DNA of 64,000 bases from Candidatus Calescibacterium sp. (GTDB lineage: Bacteria; Calescibacteriota; Calescibacteriia; Calescibacteriales; Calescibacteriaceae). The stretch is from the NCBI GenBank assembly GCA_025060505.1, contig JANXBU010000001.1, positions 124,001 through 188,000 on the forward strand. Reading direction: 5' to 3'. Under the pieces are notes generated by a model that saw only the letters and a list, made by a program, of their open reading frames with translations, was not told the DNA's origin and searched no databases. Below, piece by piece: positions 47,008 to 54,875 of this stretch. Position numbers and translations under genes: made by a program. Every line of letters starts with the position of its first letter. Position 1 is the stretch's first letter.

Positions 47008-47015
47008 AAAGGAGG
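47008..47015 (+). promoter_or_regulatory. Strong Shine-Dalgarno for the GNAT gene
   Basis: AAAGGAGG ends 9 nt before the ATG at 47025 and excludes the TTG at 47019 used in the ORF track. Confidence 0.88.
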
Positions 47016-47024
47016 AATTTGCGT

Positions 47025-47633
47025 ATGGTTCAGCAATCTTTTGAACATTTTAAGAAGGTTCCAGCTTTATCAGATTATCCGAAGCAATTTTCAACTAAGG
47101 ATGGAAGAGCTGTAATTGTTAGACCAATGGTAAAAGATGATGCGGATAAACTTTTCGAATTTTTTTCTGGACTTGAAAAAGAAGACAAACTATTTCTGAG
47201 AGATGATGTAAGCAGACCAGAGGTAACACGAAGATGGGCAGAAAATCTAAACTATGATGTTGTATTGCCTCTGCTTGGAATATATGAAGACAGAATCATT
47301 GCAGATGGAACTCTGCATTCTTCTAATTACTTTTGGACAAGACATGTAGCAGAAATAAGAATAGTTGTAGCCAAAGAATTTAGAAATACAGGTCTTGCAA
47401 AGAAAATAGTTTCGGAGTTGTTTTTCTACGCTCTCAAAAGGGGTTTCAAAAAAATAGTAGCGCAGGTTCCATTCTACCAACTCAACACAATAAGAATATT
47501 TGAATCTCTTGGTTTTGAGAAGGAAGCTATACTGAAAAAACATATCATGGTTCAAGGTAAAGGATATTTTGATCTTCTTATTATGTCTGTATTTTCAGAT
47601 AGCGCAATGCATAACATAAGAAAAATTTCTTAA
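47025..47633 (+). CDS. GNAT-family N-acetyltransferase
   Basis: 202 residues, one GNAT domain: VIVRPMVKDDADKLFEFFSGL opens it (shown short: VRPMVKDDADKL), HVAEIRIVVAKEFRNTGLAKKIV is the acetyl-CoA-binding motif A with the RxTGLA variant of R/QxxGxG/A, and LNTIRIFESLGFEKEAILKKHI closes it. The substrate is unknown. A 2-nt gap separates it from the stand-alone E2-type acyltransferase gene, so the two are co-translated and may act on the same acyl-transfer pathway (inference). Expression has its own promoter and Shine-Dalgarno. Confidence 0.92.
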   Translation: MVQQSFEHFKKVPALSDYPKQFSTKDGRAVIVRPMVKDDADKLFEFFSGLEKEDKLFLRDDVSRPEVTRRWAENLNYDVVLPLLGIYEDRIIADGTLHSSNYFWTRHVAEIRIVVAKEFRNTGLAKKIVSELFFYALKRGFKKIVAQVPFYQLNTIRIFESLGFEKEAILKKHIMVQGKGYFDLLIMSVFSDSAMHNIRKIS

Positions 47634-47635
47634 TT

Positions 47636-48400
47636 ATGTGGCGAAAGGTAGCTTTGAATGTTTGGAGTAAACCCCGGGATCCAACAATATATGGTATATT
47701 TGAAGTATCAGCTTCTCATATAATAGATTACATAAGAGCAAAGAGGGAGAAGGAAGGCGAAAAGATAACCGTTACTCACTTTGTTGGAAAAGTTGTTGCT
47801 CAAACTCTTGCGGAACACAAAGATTACAACCTTATAATCAAGAGAGGAGAAATAGTTAAGAGAAAAACTATAGATATATTTTTTCAGATAGAGTTTGGTG
47901 AAGGAGAGCTTGCAGGTGCAAAATTGAAAGAAGTTGATAGAAAGTCTCTTTCTGCCATAGCAAAAGAGCTCAGGGAAAAAGCACATAAGATAAAAAAATT
48001 TCAAAATGATCCATCTATTAATATGATAAAGATCTTTTCAAAGCTCCCGTCATTTGTTCTTAAACCTGTTCTGCGTTTATCTGAATTCTTATCTTACGAG
48101 CTTGGTATATCTATTGGTGGACTTGACCAGGATCCGTTTGGCTCAGCCATGGTAACTAACATAGGTTCGTTTGGACTCGATTTTGGTCTCGCTCCCCTTT
48201 TCCCACTTTCAAGAACTCCGATAGTTATAACACTTGGATTGATTAAAGAGAAGCCCTATGTGCTCAATGGAGAACTTACTGTGGCTCCTGTTTTATCTAT
48301 GGGGGTTGCAATAGATCATAGGTACTACGACGGATACCATATAGCTGTGCTTGCAAGAACCTTCAAAGAACTAATTGAAAATCCGGATCCAAACTGGTGA
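47636..48400 (+). CDS. Stand-alone 2-oxoacid dehydrogenase E2-type acyltransferase domain
   Basis: 254 residues, only the catalytic (CAT-like) domain of dihydrolipoyl acyltransferases, with no lipoyl or E1/E3-binding domain. The N-terminus shows ASHIIDYIRAKREKEGEKITVTHFVGKVVAQTL-type sequence (short: ITVTHFVGKVVAQ); AMVTNIGSFGLDFG and the catalytic AIDHRYYDGYH (H228, D232) close it. Family members of this kind are annotated acyltransferases with unknown acceptors; they also resemble chloramphenicol acetyltransferases. No E1 or E3 is adjacent. It starts 2 nt after the GNAT gene. Confidence 0.88.
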   Translation: MWRKVALNVWSKPRDPTIYGIFEVSASHIIDYIRAKREKEGEKITVTHFVGKVVAQTLAEHKDYNLIIKRGEIVKRKTIDIFFQIEFGEGELAGAKLKEVDRKSLSAIAKELREKAHKIKKFQNDPSINMIKIFSKLPSFVLKPVLRLSEFLSYELGISIGGLDQDPFGSAMVTNIGSFGLDFGLAPLFPLSRTPIVITLGLIKEKPYVLNGELTVAPVLSMGVAIDHRYYDGYHIAVLARTFKELIENPDPNW

Positions 48401-48473
48401 AGGATCAAAAAGATCGTATAGGCCGTTGTTATATCTCTGAGACTTTTTATTGAATATTTTTGGTATTCTACTA

Positions 48474-48748
48474 TCATTATTCTGCTGTGTCCAATTATTT
48501 AATAGGATAATATTGACCATATAGAGCGGAGCTGGAAAGATTATAACAAAGACTTAGTATTTGAGTAGCGTGAAGTTTGAGAACATACGGAAGGAGCTAA
48601 CCAAGTTATGATAACGAGCATGTTTTTAAGTGGTGGTGTGGGTATGTTGGTGAGTTGAGTTGATGTTATGGTTATGTAAGTGGGTTATAGGGGTGTGTGG
48701 GTGTGTTGGAGGATATTGAATCCTTTATTGGACACAGCATCATTATTC
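48474..48748. mobile_element. Non-coding MITE-like element with 13-bp inverted ends and 9-bp target duplication
   Basis: The element is 48483-48739 (257 bp). Its ends are exact inverted repeats, TGCTGTGTCCAAT (48483-48495) and ATTGGACACAGCA (48727-48739); inner sequences are also partly complementary (AGGATAATATT against the complement of AATATTGAATCCT-like). TCATTATTC directly flanks both sides (48474-48482 and 48740-48748), a perfect 9-bp target duplication. No ORF of note lies inside. The core, about 48620-48712, is strikingly G+T on the plus strand. It looks like a non-autonomous transposon; the mobilising family is not identified. Confidence 0.85.
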
Positions 48749-48821
48749 ACTCAGATGACAAAAAATTCATTCTAAGACTTTTTTGTAGTTCTCGGTTGTT
48801 AAAATATTCAATTTGATTACA

Positions 48822-50510
48822 ATGAAGCTAATAGGAGAAATTCTGCAAGACTTGGGAGTTCCAAAAGAAAAAGTGGATGAAGCTCTAAGAATTCAGGAAG
48901 AAAAACCAAACTATGGAAGGCTTGGGGAAATACTCATAAAAATGGGAGTTATAAACCATGTTATCCTTGCAAAAGCTCTTTCTGCGCAGTTTGGAATTGA
49001 ATTAAAAGAAAAAATCAACAAAGAAGAAGTTTTAGATGAGGTAACGAAAATTTTCCCTCCTTATATACTTAAAGATTCCGGATTTATAGTGTTAAAGGAA
49101 CCAAATTCTGAATATGTTTCTATTGTTCTTAGTGATCCAGAGAAATCTTATCTTATCTCAGACTTGCAGAAGAAGTTTAAAAAGGTGCTCAAATTATTCA
49201 TCGCGCCCTCTGATGAGATAGAAAGAGTTATAAATGAAATTTATGGATTCGGTGATACAATGGAAGTATCCAGAGAAGTTGAAAAAGCTGAAGAAATATT
49301 TTCATCAGACGAAATAATAGAAACGACACGAGATATTCTTGAGGAAAAAGGGGAAGCACCAATAATAAGGTTTGTCAACGCTTTGTTTTTTCAGGCAGTT
49401 AAGCGAAGAGCATCTGATATACACATAGAACCAGCTGAAACTGAAACGGTAGTTAGAATGAGAATAGATGGAGTTTTGCATGAGGTAATAAGAGTTAATA
49501 AAGTCCTTCACGAACCAATCGTTTCAAGAGTAAAAGTTATATCAAGGCTAGACATAGCAGAAAAAAGACTTCCTCAGGACGGAAAAATAAAACTTAAAGT
49601 TGCGGGAAAAGATATAGATGTAAGAGTTTCGACATTACCTACTGTCTTTGGAGAAAGAGTTTCTCTGAGAATTCTAGATAGAACGGCAACCATACTGAAA
49701 ATAGAAGAGCTTGGAATGGAAGAAGATATTATCCAGAAGATCAAGAACCTTGTAAAAAGAACATATGGTATGATTCTTATAACGGGACCAACAGGTTCAG
49801 GAAAAACAACAACGCTTTATGCATGTCTTTCTGAAATAAATTCTCGTGAGATAAACATAATCACCATAGAAGATCCAATAGAGTATCAGCTCAAAGGAAT
49901 AAACCAGATTCAGGTCAATCCTAAGGTTGGTCTGACTTTTGCGGCAGGCTTAAGATCTATTTTGAGACAAGACCCGGATGTAGTTATGGTTGGAGAGATC
50001 AGAGATGGAGAGACGGCTTCAATTGCTATACATGCTGCACTTACAGGACATCTTGTTCTTTCTACATTACATACTAATGACGCTCCAAGTGCTATTACAA
50101 GGCTTATTGATATGGAAATTGAACCGTATCTTATATCCTCTGCTGTTTTTGCTACTTTGGCTCAAAGACTTGTAAGAAAGATATGTGAAAAATGCAAGAA
50201 AAAATATAAACCAGACACTATGGAACTTGAAGTTCTATCTATTCCATCTGGAGAACTAGATTTCGCCTTTAGGGGAACAGGATGCGACGAATGTTTCGGA
50301 ACTGGATACAAAGGCAGAATTGGTATATTTGAACTTTTTGTCATAGATGATGAAATAAGAGAACTCATAAATCAAAAATCAGATTCTGTTAAATTGAAAA
50401 ATGCCGCTATATCTAAGGGTATGAGAACATTACGTGAAGATGGTATACTCAAAATAAAAAAAGGTATAACAACAATTCAAGAGGTAGCAAGGGTGATACA
50501 GGAAAGTTAA
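48822..50510 (+). CDS. pilB: Type IV pilus / type II secretion assembly ATPase PilB/GspE
   Basis: 562 residues from the ATG at 48822 (track start is a TTG 9 nt earlier). An N-terminal MshEN/GspE domain (about 1-140) is followed by the ATPase: ASDIHIEP, RVKVISRLDIAEKRLPQDGKI (short: DIAEKRLPQDG), Walker A GPTGSGKTT (about 322-330), Asp box TIEDPIEYQL, Walker B-like DPDVVMVGEIRDGETA, His box HLVLSTLHTND. A zinc tetracysteine CEKCKKK...CDECFGTG is near the end. It powers pilus polymerisation or pseudopilus secretion at the inner membrane. pilN-like lies 12 kb away, so pilus genes are scattered. Confidence 0.93.
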   Translation: MKLIGEILQDLGVPKEKVDEALRIQEEKPNYGRLGEILIKMGVINHVILAKALSAQFGIELKEKINKEEVLDEVTKIFPPYILKDSGFIVLKEPNSEYVSIVLSDPEKSYLISDLQKKFKKVLKLFIAPSDEIERVINEIYGFGDTMEVSREVEKAEEIFSSDEIIETTRDILEEKGEAPIIRFVNALFFQAVKRRASDIHIEPAETETVVRMRIDGVLHEVIRVNKVLHEPIVSRVKVISRLDIAEKRLPQDGKIKLKVAGKDIDVRVSTLPTVFGERVSLRILDRTATILKIEELGMEEDIIQKIKNLVKRTYGMILITGPTGSGKTTTLYACLSEINSREINIITIEDPIEYQLKGINQIQVNPKVGLTFAAGLRSILRQDPDVVMVGEIRDGETASIAIHAALTGHLVLSTLHTNDAPSAITRLIDMEIEPYLISSAVFATLAQRLVRKICEKCKKKYKPDTMELEVLSIPSGELDFAFRGTGCDECFGTGYKGRIGIFELFVIDDEIRELINQKSDSVKLKNAAISKGMRTLREDGILKIKKGITTIQEVARVIQES

Positions 50511-50538
50511 CCTCTATTATACAAGAAAGTTGATCTCT
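50496..50538. repeat. 23-bp-period duplication spanning the pilB stop codon
   Basis: ATACAGGAAAGTTAACCTCT (50496-50515, with the TAA stop) and ATACAAGAAAGTTGATCTCT (50519-50538) match at 17 of 20 positions. An older tandem duplication of the gene's 3' end. Confidence 0.82.
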
Positions 50539-50740
50539 CATTTTGTTCTTCTCTGCTATATTGTAGAATTTTTTTTGTGTTGTTATTGAAATCTATCAGT
50601 TTTTACATGATTGTACATTTGCAATAGAGCAATTTTATTTTGATTTTTTGATGGAGATTTATTGTAGAGTTTTGTGTTGTATTTTTCTTGGAAGAAGGTT
50701 TGTGGCAGAGCAATTTAATTCTATGTTTTTTCTTCAAAGT

Positions 50741-51202
50741 TTATCCCGGTGGCCATCTCATCTGTCTTCCCCCAAGCATGTGTAGATGCAGATGATAAAC
50801 CGTCTGACCACCATGCGGGTTTGTGTTTATAATTATTCTGAACCCCTTTTCATCTATATTCATATCTTTTGCTATCTTCTTGCATGTATTTACTATGTTC
50901 ATTAGTATATCTTTATCTTCTTCGTTTATATCTATAAAAGTCGGAATATGTTTTTTAGGGATAACAAGTATATGTACAGGAGCTTGTGGGTTTATATCAT
51001 GAAAGGCTAAAACACTATCATCTTCGTATACTTTCTTTGTGCTTACTTCTCCCCTTACTATCTTGCAGAATATACAAGGTGTGTTTTGCATTTTCAAAAA
51101 TCTTAACATCATCTCAACAAATTTCCAGAAAAACCGGTTTTTACCGAAGATGGTTATGAAAAATTTTCTGAACCAAGGTTTATGTATAAATTTTTCAATC
51201 AT
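50741..51202 (-). CDS. HIT-family nucleotide-binding hydrolase
   Basis: 153 residues. The HIT domain begins at CIFCKIVRGEVSTKKVYED and ends with the histidine triad GGQTVYHLHLHMLGGR. Family members hydrolyse AMP-linked or dinucleoside phosphates; this CIFCKI form is the Hint/HinT-like branch with a zinc-type CxxC. The first about 37 residues (MIEKFIHKPWFRKF...) are not part of the family; an internal ATG at 51091 gives a standard-length 116-residue protein and has TAAGAT at -14 to -9, so the true start is uncertain. The 230-bp gap to pilB holds two copies of TTGTAGA...TTTTGTGTTGT and no gene. Confidence 0.9.
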   Translation of the reverse strand: MIEKFIHKPWFRKFFITIFGKNRFFWKFVEMMLRFLKMQNTPCIFCKIVRGEVSTKKVYEDDSVLAFHDINPQAPVHILVIPKKHIPTFIDINEEDKDILMNIVNTCKKIAKDMNIDEKGFRIIINTNPHGGQTVYHLHLHMLGGRQMRWPPG

Positions 51203-51280
51203 ATAAAAAGATCAATTAAACATCAATTAATGTTTCTGAAAATATTTTTTGATTTTCTGGAATAGAAAAATTCATATCAA

Positions 51281-52270
51281 ATGAAAGTTCTTGTGACTGG
51301 TGCAACAGGATTTGTTGGACAGAATTTGGTTTCCGAGCTTCTGAAAAGGGGATATTCTGTTTCAGTTATTGTCAGATCAAGAAAAAAGCTACTCCTTTCG
51401 GAGGATGTTGAAATTATAGATGGAGATATAACTGATCCAAAAACTTTTAATCCAAAAATTCTGAATGGAGTCGATGTTGTATTTCATGTTGCGGGTCTTG
51501 TTTCTTCTTTTAGTAAACAGGAATATATGCGCGTGAATTTCTGGGGAACAAAAAGTTTTGTTGAAATGATAATTGACTCCGGGTACAAGCCAAAATTTAT
51601 CTATACATCATCCATAGCTGCCGTGGGACCAGCAAAAGATCACAATTCTGTAATAACAGAAGAAGATATACCTCATCCTGTTGACTACTATGGTGAATCA
51701 AAGAGAAAAGCCGAAGAGTTCCTTATTCTCATGAAGAACAAGATTAATTCTGTTATTCTGAGACCGACTGCCATATACGGTTATTTAGATAAAGCCTTGC
51801 TTCCTTTCTTTGAGTTGTCTTCTAAGTTTTTATTCCCGGTCATTTCTGGATCTGTTATGTCTCTTATTCATATTTCAGATGTTGTAAATGCTCATATTCT
51901 CGCTGCTGAAAAGGAAACCGAATCTGCCGACATATTCAACCTATCGGATGGTTATAGATATACTATGGCTGAAGTGTTTGAGATGATAAACCAAATATCT
52001 ACAGAGCAATTTTCAAGAAAGTTGAGAAAGATCGTAATTCCAAGAGAACTTCTTGTTTTTATATCTTATATTATGAGGTTGATTCCACCTCGTATCGGAG
52101 ATTCAATGAAATTAATATCACCTGATATTCTACTCAGAATATCTCAGAAAAACTGGTATTGCACATATGAAAAAGCTGAAAAAAAACTTGGATTTAAACC
52201 ATCTTATGTAGCAAAAGAAGGATTGAGACAAGCTCTGCTTTGGTATTGGAAGAAAAGTCCTTTTGTATAA
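51281..52270 (+). CDS. NAD(P)-dependent epimerase/dehydratase (extended SDR)
   Basis: 329 residues. Rossmann motif VTGATGFVGQNL (5-16), then DVVFHVAGLVSS, the Ser at TSSIAAVG and the catalytic YYGESKRKAE (YxxxK), followed by LRPTAIYG. This resembles sugar-nucleotide epimerases and the hopanoid-associated/dihydroflavonol-reductase-like SDR branch; a C-terminal hydrophobic segment (VFISYIMRLIPPR) occurs in some. It is 1 bp from the next gene and heads a four-gene nucleotide-sugar/glycan group, so a sugar-modifying role is most likely. Confidence 0.9.
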   Translation: MKVLVTGATGFVGQNLVSELLKRGYSVSVIVRSRKKLLLSEDVEIIDGDITDPKTFNPKILNGVDVVFHVAGLVSSFSKQEYMRVNFWGTKSFVEMIIDSGYKPKFIYTSSIAAVGPAKDHNSVITEEDIPHPVDYYGESKRKAEEFLILMKNKINSVILRPTAIYGYLDKALLPFFELSSKFLFPVISGSVMSLIHISDVVNAHILAAEKETESADIFNLSDGYRYTMAEVFEMINQISTEQFSRKLRKIVIPRELLVFISYIMRLIPPRIGDSMKLISPDILLRISQKNWYCTYEKAEKKLGFKPSYVAKEGLRQALLWYWKKSPFV

Positions 52271-52271
52271 T

Positions 52272-53246
52272 ATGATCAAAGTATCTTTAGTTGGACTTGG
52301 CTACTGGGGACCGAATCTTCTGAGAAATTTTTACAACCATAAGGATATATCCGTTGTTTCAATATGTGATTTAGATGAGGCTAAGGTAAAAAAATATCTT
52401 TCAATATATCCAAAAATTCAGTATGGTTCAACCAGCTTTGAAGATGTTCTGAAAGATCAATCTGAACTTGTTGTTATTGCAACTCCTCCCGAACTTCACT
52501 ATGAGCAAGCGAAAAAATCTCTTATAGCAGGAAAGAATATTCTTGTTGCAAAACCTTTTACTACTGACTCAAAAGGCGCAGAAGAACTAATTCAAATCGC
52601 AAATCAGAGAGGGTTAAGAATCTTTGTTGATCATACATTCGTTTTTCATCCTGTTGTGAACAAAATAAGAGAAATAATACAGCGCGGAGAGATAGGAAAA
52701 CCAGTGTACTTTGATAGTGAAAGAATAAAAGGAATTTATCAAAAAAATGTAGATGTTATATGGGATTTAGCAGTACATGATTTTTCTATATTGCTTCATT
52801 TAGGTTTTGAAATCAGAATAGAGGATGTTATTTCAAAAACTCTGTATGGAAGAGATAGAAGGGATATGGCTCACATATCTTTTTGCGGTAAAGATGGTAT
52901 GATAGGACACATTTATGTGAATTGGTTCTCTCCTTTGAAGATAAGGAAAATATTGATTGGCGGGGAAAAAGGACTTATATTCTGGGATGACGTTCACCCA
53001 TTTGAGAAGCTCAAGATATTTTATTATGATGATTCAAAACCTCAGGATTTTGAAAACCCTTTTTTCCCAACATATATCTCAGGTGATGTTAGAATTGTTA
53101 AGGTTGAAAACAGGGAAACTCTCTCAATAGAAGTCGAGAATATAATAAGCTCTCTCAAGGGCGGGGAGAAATTTCCATCTGACGGGATATTTGGTCTTGA
53201 GGTTGTAAAATTACTTGAACAGTGCGATGTTTTAGCGAGAGCTTAG
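52272..53246 (+). CDS. Gfo/Idh/MocA-family oxidoreductase (WlbA/WbpB-like)
   Basis: 324 residues from the ATG at 52272 (the track's TTG 52263 lies inside the previous gene). NAD-binding VGLGYWGPNLLRNF at the start; the catalytic-lysine motif is VAKPFTTD in place of the usual EKP, retaining Lys. HDFSILLHLG supplies the His/Asp region. With the WbpD-type acetyltransferase nearby, a C3 oxidation of a UDP-GlcNAc-uronate (WbpB/WlbA step) is plausible. The aminotransferase step (WbpE/WlbC) is not in the window. Cytoplasmic. Confidence 0.88.
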   Translation: MIKVSLVGLGYWGPNLLRNFYNHKDISVVSICDLDEAKVKKYLSIYPKIQYGSTSFEDVLKDQSELVVIATPPELHYEQAKKSLIAGKNILVAKPFTTDSKGAEELIQIANQRGLRIFVDHTFVFHPVVNKIREIIQRGEIGKPVYFDSERIKGIYQKNVDVIWDLAVHDFSILLHLGFEIRIEDVISKTLYGRDRRDMAHISFCGKDGMIGHIYVNWFSPLKIRKILIGGEKGLIFWDDVHPFEKLKIFYYDDSKPQDFENPFFPTYISGDVRIVKVENRETLSIEVENIISSLKGGEKFPSDGIFGLEVVKLLEQCDVLARA

Positions 53247-53364
53247 ATTTAGTATTTTTTTGATTCTTTATACATTCTCTTTTAGATTTAACACGGTAGC
53301 GAAAATCCAAATTGATAAAGCAAAATGAGAAAAAAAATTAATCAGTGAGTAATTATGAAAGTAA

Positions 53365-53370
53365 TAGGAG
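53365..53370 (+). promoter_or_regulatory. Shine-Dalgarno-like site before the GT2 gene
   Basis: TAGGAG ends 6 nt before the ATG at 53377. Confidence 0.6.
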
Positions 53371-53376
53371 TAAATA

Positions 53377-54108
53377 ATGAGAACAATTGCTATAATACCT
53401 GTTTTTAACGAAGAGAAAGCTATACAAAAAATAGTTGGAAATTTTCAGAAGAACATTGTAGATCAGATATTGTTTGTGGATGATGGATCAACAGACTCTT
53501 CTTCAAAACAGATAAAAGATATAGTTGATTCTGAACTCGGAACAGACTTAAACATCAAGTGCATAACTCATCAATATAATATGGGGGTCGGAGCTGCTAT
53601 AAGAACAGGGATAAATTACGCTTTAGATAATCACTACGATGTAGTTGTTGTGATGGCTGGAAACGGAAAAGATGACCCGCGTGAAATACCTAAGCTTTTG
53701 CATCCGATATTTTATGAAGGATACGATTATGTTCAAGGTTCAAGATTTCTTGAAGGTGGAAGATGGGATAATCTTCCTCTGGCTCGTTATATTGGTATAA
53801 AGATGTACTCATATACTTGGACAATTCTTACGGGTAAAAAAATAACAGATGTTTCAAATGGTTTCAGAGCTTACAGAACATCTCTTTTTTCAGATAAAAG
53901 GATAAACATATGGCAAGAATGGCTTTCAAGATACGAACTTGAGTTTTACATACATTATAAGGTTCTCACTCTTGGTTACAAATTCAAAGAGGTTCCAGTG
54001 TCAAAAATATACCCTGTGAGTGGCAAATACACTAAAATAAGACCGATTATTGACTGGTGGAAAATTTTGAGACCTCTGATATACTTGAAATTGAGAATTA
54101 AAGATTAG
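53377..54108 (+). CDS. Family 2 glycosyltransferase, dolichyl-phosphate-sugar synthase-like
   Basis: 243 residues with the compact GT-A fold of DPM1-type enzymes: AIIPVFNEEKAIQKIV, ILFVDDGSTDSS (DDG metal region), MGVGAAIRTGINYAL, GNGKDDPREIPKLL, QGSRFLEGG and the terminal VPVSKIYPVSGKYTKIRPI (short: ISKIYP-type). These transfer a sugar to a polyprenyl phosphate at the membrane face. No transmembrane segment is evident, so it is a soluble or peripheral enzyme. Likely part of the 51-55 kb glycan cluster. Confidence 0.92.
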   Translation: MRTIAIIPVFNEEKAIQKIVGNFQKNIVDQILFVDDGSTDSSSKQIKDIVDSELGTDLNIKCITHQYNMGVGAAIRTGINYALDNHYDVVVVMAGNGKDDPREIPKLLHPIFYEGYDYVQGSRFLEGGRWDNLPLARYIGIKMYSYTWTILTGKKITDVSNGFRAYRTSLFSDKRINIWQEWLSRYELEFYIHYKVLTLGYKFKEVPVSKIYPVSGKYTKIRPIIDWWKILRPLIYLKLRIKD

Positions 54109-54226
54109 TTACCTAAGAGAACTTTGATTCTGGTTGATATATCTTATGCTTTTTATTTTGGTATATTTAATGCAGTGATTTTTCTCAGTTTTTAATTTTA
54201 TTGTGTATGTTTATAGATTTTTCTTT

Positions 54227-54838
54227 ATGGAGCATGACAGATTCTTTCATAAACTATCTCTTGTGGAGAGTGATGAAGTAGGTGAGGGAACGCGTATTTG
54301 GGCATTCACTCATGTTCTCAAGGGTTCGAAAATAGGAAGGTTCTGCAATATAGGAGAACACTGCTACATTGAATCTGGAGTCGTTATAGGTGACTACTGT
54401 ACCATAAAAAATGGTATATGTTTATGGGAAGGTATAACTCTTGAAGAACACGTTTTTCTGGGACCTTGCGCAGTTTTTACAAACGATAAGTATCCGAGGA
54501 GCAGAAACAAAGATTGGGAGCTAAAAAGAACGCTTATCAGGAGATATGCTACGGTTGGTGCGGGAGCTGTTGTTTTGTGCGGAATTGAAATTGGAAGGTT
54601 TTCTTTAATAGGTGCTGGTGCAGTTGTTACTAAATCTGTGCCAGATTTTGCTATTGTATATGGAAATCCAGCGAGAATCAAAGGGTATGCATGTGCCTGC
54701 GGGAGAGTCTTATTGAATATACAAAAAATAAAAAGAAATAATGGGAAAAAAATAGATGTAAGGTGCAAATTTTGCGGACGAATTTACAGGTACAGGAGTA
54801 AAACACTCGAGTGGATTGGTGGGGAAAAATTACCCTGA
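54227..54838 (+). CDS. wbpD: WbpD/WlbB-type sugar N-acetyltransferase (left-handed beta-helix)
   Basis: 203 residues. Hexapeptide repeats form a left-handed beta-helix with family-specific sequence: GEGTRIWAFTHVLKGSKIG, CTIKNGICLWEGITLEEHVFLGP (short: LEEHVFLGP), AVFTNDKYPRSR, then VGAGAVVLCGIEIGRFSLIGAGAVVTKSVPDFAIVYGNPA (short: IVYGNPARIKGY). A C-terminal zinc-ribbon-like pair (CACGRVL, CKFCGRIY) is common in WbpD. WbpD/WlbB acetylate the C3 amine of UDP-GlcNAc(3N)A. The track start 54203 is a GTG; ATG 54227 fits better. No Shine-Dalgarno. Confidence 0.92.
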   Translation: MEHDRFFHKLSLVESDEVGEGTRIWAFTHVLKGSKIGRFCNIGEHCYIESGVVIGDYCTIKNGICLWEGITLEEHVFLGPCAVFTNDKYPRSRNKDWELKRTLIRRYATVGAGAVVLCGIEIGRFSLIGAGAVVTKSVPDFAIVYGNPARIKGYACACGRVLLNIQKIKRNNGKKIDVRCKFCGRIYRYRSKTLEWIGGEKLP

Positions 54839-54875
54839 TTTTTTCGTATAGAAGAAAAGATGATGTAAATGAAAA

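Noticed and set aside
48620-48712. Possible G-quadruplex in the G+T-rich core
   Set aside because: The G runs are mostly of two to four and irregular; not strong enough to call.
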